NCBI GenBank assembly: GCA_017506865.1
Contig: JAFCMP010000106.1
Coordinates: 124,001 to 188,000, forward strand
Length of the DNA stretch: 64,000 nt
Direction of reading: 5' to 3'
Source: Tribonema minus
Lineage: Eukaryota > Sar > Xanthophyceae > Tribonematales > Tribonemataceae
Both the position numbers and the translations under genes were made by a program. Numbering within the stretch: position 1 is the first letter of the stretch; each line of letters starts with the position of its first letter. Shown one piece after another: positions 55,959 through 64,000 of this stretch. A model generated the notes under the pieces. It was not told the origin of the DNA, searched no databases, and saw only the letters and a program-made list of their open reading frames with translations.

Positions 55959-58900
55959 ATGATGTTCGACTCTACTTCAGGGGGAGCCGCACCAGCGGCC
56001 TTTGCGGCAGCTGCTGCTGCAGCAGCGGCTGCCGCGGCGGGCACAGATCCGCCGGCGGCGCAGCCCGAGGCAGTGCAGGCGCCCGCTCAGCCTGCAACGG
56101 CTGCCATTTATCCGCGCTGCCCTTTACATGACACTGGCTGCCTCTTTCGGGTGCCAGTGCCCAAACCGCGCCTTCGCAGGAACGGGTTAGGCGCACACGC
56201 TCACCGCGCAGACATCAGCGTCGCCGGCGCTGGCGCGCCGCATCGCCACGGCGCTGGCGGATCACCAGCGCCGCGAGCATCCGGATATGCCTGCAGATTT
56301 CCTCACGCGTATGCAGGTGATTGACGCCGAGTGTCTGACCCTCCACCGCGCTGGCGAGGGCACCTACCGCGCCGTGGAACCTGAGCTGGTACTCTGCGCA
56401 TGCGTCTCGTGCGGCGAGCCCGGGTGCGTGCTCACGAAGTTGCACCTGCGCAAGCACCTCGACAAATCCCGGCCTGCGAGCACAACGCAGCGGCCGCGCG
56501 GGCCTCGCGGCGTCGCGCCTCTGCCCCCCATTCTCCCCCTCCCTACAGCCAGTGGCGGCACGCAGGGCCACGGCGCCCGCGCAGCTGCGGCGGTGGCTGC
56601 GGCAGGGCCAACGTGGCGCAGCGCGCTTCCGCTCTGGACGCTCGCGCTGCTCTCGCCCGCGCGCGCAGCGCTGGACGAACTCTCCTTTGACTACGTACTG
56701 CAGCAGCAACTGGTGGTTGGCCGCCGCATTCGCCTGGAGCACCGCTCGGACTTCACGGCCGCTTTGACGGCCACGCTGGCGGGCCTCCGGGAGGCGCAAA
56801 CGGCGGTAGCGCAGGCGCACGGTGCCGAGGCAGCGGCGCAGGCGTCCGCTACAGCGGGTGCATGGTGCAAGCTGCTGCATCTGCTGCCGTGCCTGCTGCT
56901 AGTGCCTGACGGCTCCCTGCCGCGGGCGCACCGTTTCGCGGCCTTCGCGGCAGGCGAGCTGGAGCTACTCACGCGCACAGCGCTGGCCTTCTGCCGCCGT
57001 GGCGCCGCCCGTGCGTGCGCGCGTCGCGCTAGGTCCATGACGGAGGCGGCGGCGGAAGTCCGCGAGCGCGCGGCGGCGACGGCGCGGCAGCCGGGCGGCG
57101 TCGGGCGCGCCGCGCGGCTGCTGGCGGAGGGCACTGACACATCTGCCCCCCGCGACTCCGCTACCTTGCATAAACTGCAGGCTAAACACCCAGCTGGCGA
57201 TGCGCCTGCGAAGCTGGATGCCGCGGCATCGCGGGCGCGCAGCTCAGTGGCGGCGGCGGCGCTGGCGGCGCCGGCACCACTCAACTGCGCTTCGTTCACA
57301 GCGGACGGGCTACGTGAGGCCATCCTCGCCGCCAACCCTGGCTCGGCCGCCGGTCCCTCTGGGCTGCGCAACTCCCACCTCCAGCAGTGCGTCCGGCACA
57401 CGGCGCACACGTCGGGGCGCATGGTTGACTGGCTCCTTGAGCTACTGGCGTGGCTGGGTACCACGGCGTACTCCACCCCCGCCACGCTGCCCGCCCCCTT
57501 TTGGCGCCTCCATGCAGCCGCGCGCCTCAGCGCTGTGGGCGAGAAGGCGCGCCCCATCGCGTGCGGCGACACCATCCGCCGCCTGTTCGCCCGCACCTTT
57601 TGCACGGACACCCGAGACCGTGTCTCCGCGCTGCTAGAACCCATTGGCCAGTTTGGGGTCGGCGCGCGGGGGGGCGCGGAGAGGGTGGCGCTCATGGCGC
57701 AGCTCACGCATGAGTGCGGCGGCGTGCTCCTTGCCATTGACGGCAGTAATGCCTTCAACGCGCTGTCGCGCTCGGCAGTCCTCACTGCGGTGGCCGAGCA
57801 TCTGCCTGGCCTGTACGGCTACGTCGAGCATATCTACGGCCCCGGGCGGGCCCCTTGGCTACAATTTGGCCTAGATGGGCACGCCGACGCCGCCATCATC
57901 CTCTTCCAACAGGGCGTGCAGCAGGGCGACCCATTGGGGCCGCTGCTTTTCGCGCTGGCACTGCGCGGCACCATGGTGGCTGCCCGCGCCAAGTTCCCGC
58001 AGCTGGCGCTTCCGGGCTACCTCGATGACCTCACCATCATGACGCCCAGCTGTGACGCGCCAGTGCTCGGCCACGTTGGCCGCGCTTTCTGCTTCATACA
58101 ACAGGCGCTGAGCGAGCTGAACATTCAGGTCAATGTCACGAAATGCGCAGCGCTGGTGCCGGCCTCAGGCGGCGCTCGCGAGCGCGCCGCCGCCGTCTTC
58201 GCCGCCGCCGATGTCCCCGTACCAGTATGTGACGACGGCGTCACGCTGATGGGGGTGCCGGTAGGCACCGAGGACTTCGTGCGCACACACGTAGCGGCGA
58301 CCCTTCGTGCCCCCGGCACCGACCGCCTGGTGGCGGAGCTGGTGCAGATGGAGGATGTGCAGGCTGCCTTCTCGATTCTGCGTCTTGCTGTCCCCGCCCG
58401 CGCAGGGCATGTCGCGCGCAACACGGCGCCATCCCTCACGCACGAGGAGCTACGGCGCTTCGACGCCATCACGCTGGCGGCCGTGGCTGCGCTGGCGCAG
58501 GAGCCATCGGCGGGCCTTACGCCGCCGGCCCACGATGGCGCGCCGGCGGCTGGTGGCGATTGCCGCAGCCCGCCGGCGGTTGCGGCGGCGGCGGCACCGC
58601 CCTCTCTGTGGGCGGCGGCAGTGGCATGGGTACGCGGCGCAGACTGGGGTGGCGAGGCCCCGGTGACGCTACTAGCACATCAGCAGGTACGCGTGCATCT
58701 GCGGCTGGGGAGCGGCGGCTTTGGCGTGCTGGGCGCGGCGCCGCGTGCATGTGCCGCATTTGCTGCGCGTACCCTCGAGTGCATGGGACCGGCACTGGCG
58801 GCGTTTCCAGTGGCGGCACGCAGCCGCGTCCTGGAGCACGCCCGCTACGGCTTCACCTTCACTCAGATAGCTACCTGCCTGCAGCAGCTGCGCAGCGGCA

Positions 58901-60132
58901 GCGATGATGCCGCAGCGGCCCTCGCACTGCTCCTGCCCTCGGTCTGGTACCAGGACTGGCGCCAGGACGACGGCGCGTGGCGGGCACTGCGCGATCTGCT
59001 GCAACGGGCAGGCGGAGCTGCGGGGCTGGGCATGCGGACTCGCGCCGGCGCGCGCCGCGCTGCGCCAGCGGCGGCGCGCGAGCCAGGCTCCGCCCAGGCC
59101 CCGCCGGCCGCCGTGCTGCCGCGGCGTCAAGCCGCGCTATCACGGGTGCTAGACGCAGCGCTCGCCGCCACGCAGCTGCGCCGGCTTGAAGCAGCAAATG
59201 CGTTGGAAGCAGTCGCGGCGTGGCGCAGCGGTGCCTCTAAGGGGGCCATGGGTTTCTTGGCGCAACTGCCGAGCACTGACCCAGCGGAGACCATGTCGCC
59301 GCCGGAATTCCGCGAGACGCTGCGGCGCCACCTGGGCGTGGAGCGCCCCGCCTCCGCTGCGGCGCGGTGCCCCAAGTGCCAAAAAACAGTGGAGTCAGGT
59401 GCCCACCTGCGCCGCTGCACACAAGGGCTCAACGTCACGCGACACAACTTGCTCGCAGACGCGCTTTTTCAGATGCTCAAGCAGGTGGCCCACCTCCGCG
59501 GTCTCGACCGGGACACCCTTGCCCCCTTCCGCCGCTACGCGGCGCGCCACGGGTTCAACAAGTTCATGGACATCGTCTTCGGCAGCAACCAGATCTGCCT
59601 TCCAGTCCCTAAAGTGCAGCCGAGCGCCGACGCGGTAGCGGCAGGCCGGTGCACTAAACTGCGCGGCGGCTTTGAAGTAGCTTGTTGCATAGACGTCACC
59701 ATACGTGACAGCTCATGTCCCTCCCGCCTCCGTCAGGCTCAGGGGGGCGCGCGCGATGTGCAGCGCGTGCTTGAATCGGCTTCGCAGGAAAAGATAGACA
59801 CATACGTAGTCTCAGGGGCCCTGGACCCCACTACACACACCCTATTTTCCGCAGCCTTTGACCACTTCGGCGCTATGTCACGCGACACCCAAGCGCTGCT
59901 ACACGCACTCGCCGAGCAGAGCTCGCAGGGCAGCTACAATCTCGCGCAGCGCGTTGCCTTCTGGCGCCGCCGCGCCTCCCTCGCGCTACAGCGCGCGCTC
60001 ACACGTGTCGTGATCGACAACTGGAACGCAGTCATTGCCCCTGATGGCGACGTCAGTGCTTACCGCCGCATCGCACTGTTGCAAGTGCCGCGGCCCTCGC
60101 CGGCCAGCGCCGAACCGCCGGCCCCTCCGTAG
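55959..60132 (+). CDS. LINE-B ORF2: zinc fingers, reverse transcriptase, restriction-like endonuclease
   Basis: The main frame starts at Met 56287 and ends at the stop 60130-60132 (1,281 codons). Zinc-finger-like Cys/His are at CGEPGCVLTKLHLRKHL (~43-60). RT motifs: AGPSGLRNSHLQQ, EKARPIACGDTIRRLF, AIDGSNAFNALSR (catalytic Asp ~483), QGVQQGDPLGPLLFA, YLDDLTIM (~578) and GVPVG. A CCHC knuckle CPKCQKTVESGAHLRRC (~1027) follows. The nuclease part has PSADAVAAGRC, CCIDVTIRDSS (~1134) and ASQEKIDTY, the D...EKxxxY layout of RLE LINEs. An upstream piece (55959-56190, YPRCPLHDTGCLF) appears to be the first half of a finger whose second half (HTLTAQTSASPALARRI) is in the main frame after a TAG at ~56187. 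The true N-terminus therefore needs a frame change. Confidence 0.88.
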
Positions 60133-60191
60133 ATTTAGTTATCGCCCGATTATCGTGTGCTCAACCCCCATGCGGTCCAGGACATAATATA

Positions 60192-60200
60192 CAACTTCAG
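60192..60200. repeat. right target duplication of LINE-B
   Basis: caacttcag, as at 54776-54784. Confidence 0.8.
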
Positions 60201-60836
60201 TGCCAAGATGCGTCACGACAATAATGCACGCGCACATCTGCTCACATCGGGCGGCATGCTACTCCGGTCGATCCATGCTTGTGCTATGCTGTGCCAGCAC
60301 GCAGTCCGCAATGCTCATGAGTGACATGACCAGCTACATGCACCGCATGTGCATGTGGCCTGGTGGGAAAGTAGCACAGTGCTCGATGGGCTTGCTGCAG
60401 CATTGAAGTGCTTCAAGTTCTGATGGTGTCCCCCAGTTAATGGCAGCGTGCAGAGCTCAGGTGGAAATCGTGAAAACACTGCCACATGCAAAGTCATGCT
60501 TGAAGTACATGTTGATGTATAGGGTGCCTCAATCGACACAAGAAGACAAGCATAGCTCAATGGACATCACAATCATTTCAAAAAGCTGACGAGATGGCAT
60601 GTCACCAGCGCCATAGCTCAAGTTGAGATGCCACTGGCGAGACGCAATGCACGTTGACTCACATTGTCAATTGCAACTGAAGCAGAGGCATGAGACACCA
60701 GTGCTGCGCAGAGCAGTCAGATACGGCAGAACAGCATCATGACAACACGAGTGGTGGACTGATCCGCCTGGCAATGACAACAGTCTGTATGCATAATCAA
60801 TCAACAGTGGAACCAGTGTGAGCACTGCTCAACGGG
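60201..60836. other. intergenic, downstream of LRR-2
   Basis: No gene is seen. Confidence 0.4.
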
Positions 60837-62284
60837 CTAATCGTAGCTGTACTTGCTGCTGTTGACTGTGGCTATAAGACTGCCGGTAAGGCATAGCTCC
60901 TGACTGAAACTACGGCCCAGCTTCAGTTTCTGCAGCATCCGCGGCAGATGTGTGGCGATGCTGCACCCGTTGAGCTCGAGCTCTGTCAGCTTGGGAGGCA
61001 GAGGCCGGTCAATGCATGGCTCTGGTGCATCACCCGACACCCCGATCGCCCAGTACACGAGACGCTCTAGCTGCACGGGCCAGCGGGCTGGCAGCGGCGG
61101 CGCGGGATGGGGATGGCGCCAGTACAGTGCAAGCGAGCGCACGCTGTCGGGGAAGTCGATGATGTCATGCGTGCAGTCATGTAGTACAACCGTCTTGAGT
61201 GTGTCCGGCAAGAGGGGCAGTGGGTGCTTATAGCCGCGCAACAGGAGCTCTTGCAAGCGCAATGGCAATCATCCAGCCGCTCGAGCTGAAACCCCCCCAA
61301 TTGTAATACGCGAAGGCCCGCTGGCAGGGCGCCCGCAGCGACATGAACTTCGCCGCTGCTCTCCACTATGAAGGACTTCAAGACGGTGGGCAGTGGCTGC
61401 CCGAATGCAATGACATCAGTGCTAGCCCTGTCCACAAGTAGGTGACGCAGGCTCTGCGGCAACTCGCGGAATACCCAACTAACAGCTAACGAGAAGCATG
61501 TTCTCACACTCAGCGACGATAGTCCTTCGGGCAACAACGGAATAGCGATGGCGTCACCGACATCGTCTGACTCAGAGAAAGTGCAACCCTCTACGTCCAG
61601 TTCCGCTACTGCAGGCGACAGCAGTGGAACCAGGTCTGCCCAGCACAGTAACCAGTCACGAAGGCCAAAATACTCAAGATGTGGATGGGGCAGGCCCCAT
61701 AGCGCTTGAATGCACGTGCGAATGCCGATGCACTCCGAAGCAAGCGGGCGCAGACCACACAACTGTAGGGATCGTAAAGTGGGCAGCATGGCCTCAACGA
61801 TCTGTGCTGTCTCTTGAAGGAAGTGCTGCACCGCGTCATCGTTTTCAATGTCGGTGAGCAGAGGGTGAGGAATTTTCTCCTCGTCATGCATATACCTATA
61901 TGCACACAGGTACAGCTTCTGCAGGCTTGGTGGCACTGGGCCCAGCTCACCCCTGAAGCCGTTCAGCTCCAGCCGCACCAGAGAGGGAGGCAGACTCAGG
62001 GGACGCTGTTGCGTGCTAGTGAAGTCGCCGTCCAGCGTCAAGCGCCGTATGCGCCTCCTGCTGGTGCCCTCTAGAAGGCGATGTAGGATGACGGAGTTGG
62101 TGCTGTCGGCCACTAGGTGGACCTTGATCATGGGTGCGACTGTGTCGTGCAGGAGCCTGCTGAGGCTCCAGTACTTCTTAGGCAGCAGCCTGCGCCTCGC
62201 CATGCTGGTGAAAACCATCCTAACGATCTCCTGCTGAGTCGAAGAGCCCGCAGGCGCGGGAACTCGGATCCGCTCCTCCTCCAT
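60837..62284 (-). pseudogene. leucine-rich-repeat protein LRR-2, paralog of LRR-1, one frameshift
   Basis: The start is ATG at 62284 (MEEERIRVPAPAGSSTQQEI), 3' of a TTTTGTGCAG acceptor. A single frame runs to about 61265 with repeats such as SLPPSLVRLELNGFRGELG, VPPSLQKLYLCAY, LPEGLSSLSVRTC and LPQSLRHLLVD. A small deletion there (compare the LRR-1 text at 53300-53330) shifts the rest (RLQELLLRGYKHPLPLLPDT, LPPKLTELELNGCS, LPRMLQKLKLG) into the frame 60837-61268. The N-terminal segment RMVFTSMARRRLLPKKYWSL could be a degenerate F-box; I cannot confirm it. It lies 8 kb from LRR-1 in the same orientation, so the pair is a tandem duplication. Confidence 0.75.
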
Positions 62285-62797
62285 GGCACCTTGAGCCTGC
62301 ACAAAATCCAAGGTGTGGTGCACGTCATGTTGTGGCGCGGCCGATTCATGAGTTGAACGGTATGAACATTTGAAAGCTTTGCATACAACACCATCGTATA
62401 GCTCACCCTTGCGTGTCCTGCTCTCCTTCTTTCTAAGCCTGCATCGAAAAAATAACGGTTGCGGAAACTAAACTTCAAGCCAAGCCTTGCCTTGAAGTTT
62501 ATGGCAAACATTTGTTTGGTATGCTCATGCACACACCGCATACCGTTCTGGACAGGGAAACATAACAAAGGCCTACAGTACTGCTGGCAAGACGAATTGC
62601 ACTGACACAAGGGTTTCAGCGCCGATGACACACGGCAACGCAATAGTCACAAAAATCTCAATGGCAATGGCACAACACCACAAGCATTCATCAGTAAGCA
62701 GTGCAAACGCTGGCAGGCACACCATCTTCCAAGGCAGTGCCCATGCAAGTCGTCTTGGTGAATGTGTGTTTATGTACAGAGTGTGGCGCAGTGCGTG

Positions 62798-62869
62798 TCA
62801 CATTTCGTCGATGTTCTTGTCCTCCATTTCGAATTGGGACTCTATTTCCTGGGCATGCAGCAGGTAGGC
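62798..62869 (-). CDS. orphan terminal exon ending MEDKNIDEM
   Basis: After a good acceptor (TTGCCCGCAG) the minus strand reads AYLLHAQEIESQFEMEDKNIDEM and stop. The composition looks like a real acidic C-terminus. Upstream exons would lie between here and the window end, but I could not place them. It may belong to a gene extending beyond 64000. Confidence 0.45.
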   Translation of the reverse strand, partial: AYLLHAQEIESQFEMEDKNIDEM

Positions 62870-64000
62870 CTGCGGGCAACAGAGAAGTTACACACAAACA
62901 GAAGTCATGAGTGTATGAGAGGGGCATTGCGATGAATTTGGAGTATATGCTGCACGCACGTGTTAACAGACATTGCATGACACACACAGGTAGTCACGTG
63001 ACGCAATGTACATGTTCGTCAACGAACAGATATGCTCTGACTGGGCCATGACGACAGCAGCAACGGAGGCTGACACAATCTGAAGTTTGCATGTTTGAAC
63101 TTCAGTTCATCGTGTGTCAACTTCAGCACTGCTCACTCATGCAACATGATGCACGCACGCCAGCCGAGGTACTCGGGTTACGTGTGTAAGACCAAGTTGA
63201 GTTGTGCGCCAGTCGCAAGAAGCCCATCACATTGAGACTTTGACCTCTGAATGTCATGTTAGGTGAGCATTGCTAAAAAAACAGTTTCTTCTCGTCTTGG
63301 CACAAAGCGCACTGAGCACATGTGTCAGCCTTACCCACAGCAAAACACTTTTGTAACAGGTTTGTGTCCCAGTGTCAGCACTAGCGTTGCTCAAATACGA
63401 ACTTTGAAGTCTCATTCTGAGCTGAAAGTACCCCTTTTGTGGTGGACTATATACTTGGAATTGAGCAGACTCGCCACATGCCCACCAGATACGCCCTTCG
63501 CGCAGCATGTCATCATGTTGAGGTTAGCGCAAGATGTATTCCTGGTTGCCAAACACGCCCAGATATGCCGTATTTGTGTGGCCAAGTATGTTTTCGTGCA
63601 ACCCTAGTCAGCTCCAACATGCCCGCTTCTTCAACACTTTCACGCGTGCTGCAACTTAAAGTTGGACCCTTCCAGTGCCCTGACTTTCTCCTCTTCGGCG
63701 CATCCGCCAGAGCCACCCGCTTCCAGTGTAGGCTGGTGCAACGGTGTCAGCATTTCCATGGAGTAACAACAAACTGCAAGCCGCCCCGCATGCTGCTTCT
63801 CTCCCAACTACATAACGTACTGTGCCAATACCTCTACACACCGCAGATTACCTGTTGCTACCTACACCCGCCAATGCTTGCATACCCCAAGACATGCATA
63901 CGCTGATACGCTTGCATACCTACCATACTATACATGCCCTTGCACAACGCACCTCCACGACCTCCTGGCACGGTTGCCTATGTGCCTCCCATTCCAGCTT
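62870..64000. other. unassigned sequence at the right edge
   Basis: Only short ORFs are seen. A minus-strand segment near 63690-63720 (EEEKVRALEGSNFKLQ) might be another exon of the gene ending at 62798, but splice sites are unconvincing. Confidence 0.3.

Larger units (their letters stand above)
54785..60191 (+). mobile_element. LINE-B, GC-rich RLE-type non-LTR retrotransposon, 5.4 kb
   Basis: It is bounded by the 9 bp duplication caacttcag. It begins with a perfect hairpin (54785-54812) and ends ...cgtgtgctcaacccccatgcggtccaggacataatata. It carries an Ala-rich coiled-coil ORF1 and a 1,281-codon ORF2 with RT, zinc knuckle and endonuclease. It is inserted between the two LRR paralogs. Open ORFs and an intact duplication suggest a recent insertion. 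The RT resembles LINE-A in motif order (RPIACGDTIRRLF versus RPIACSSVWRRLL) but is clearly a different lineage. Confidence 0.88.

Noticed and set aside
54989..57785. Long minus-strand ORFs (264, 221 and 364 codons)
   Set aside because: They are opposite LINE-B ORF1/ORF2; the Ala/Ser/Arg-rich composition comes from the GC-rich opposite strand.
1..64000. CRISPR arrays, operons, ribosomal or transfer RNA genes
   Set aside because: The repeats seen are not regularly spaced CRISPR units, genes have introns, and no rRNA or convincing tRNA cloverleaf was noticed by eye; a covariance-model scan would be needed to exclude tRNAs.

Overview
The window looks like nuclear DNA of a eukaryote, most likely a green alga of the Chlamydomonas/Volvox kind. 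The reasons are dense spliceosomal introns with GTGAGT/GTAAGT donors, alanine-rich GC-rich proteins, short CCCTAA-type telomere-like runs, and a mix of Mutator-like, hAT-like and restriction-like-endonuclease (RLE) non-LTR transposons. There is no sign of prokaryotic organisation. The species assignment is inference.

Layout. (1) 1-6.6 kb, minus strand: a non-LTR retrotransposon (LINE-A), cut by the window edge, with an intact reverse-transcriptase half and a frameshifted N-terminal half carrying an OTU-type cysteine protease. (2) 6.9-44.3 kb, plus strand: exons of one large modular extracellular-type gene, or a run of related genes. They encode Pro-Thr (PTxxPT) linkers, an alanine-rich helix, a 196-codon Cys-containing exon and many Cys-rich modules, nearly all on phase 1-1 exons. 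This gene is heavily invaded. An 11.7 kb complete Mutator-like element (10543-22244) sits in one intron. A 233 bp LINE-A tail interrupts one exon, a 98 bp foldback MITE interrupts another, an 808 bp hAT-like element lies between modules, and a 2.1 kb 5'-truncated LINE-A copy lies at 41.36-43.48 kb. (3) 45.7-51.8 kb, minus strand: a complete HPRT (hypoxanthine phosphoribosyltransferase) gene that can be read through eight exons, including 27-nt and 12-nt microexons. (4) 52.9-62.3 kb: two tandem minus-strand leucine-rich-repeat paralogs, each broken by small indels. A GC-rich, apparently full-length second LINE (LINE-B, 54785-60191) lies between them, flanked by a 9 bp target duplication. (5) 62.3-64 kb: one orphan terminal exon and otherwise unassigned sequence.

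Most notable: the Mutator-like element encodes an uninterrupted 968-residue transposase (six exons, phases all consistent) with a SWIM zinc finger followed by a PDZ domain, a combination I do not recognise from described Mutator transposases. The HPRT introns contain a tandem array of decayed copies of the adjacent exon's 3' edge with its splice donor. LINE-A combines an OTU protease with an RLE-type LINE architecture. Several insertions have a paralogous empty site inside the same window, so their boundaries can be read directly.
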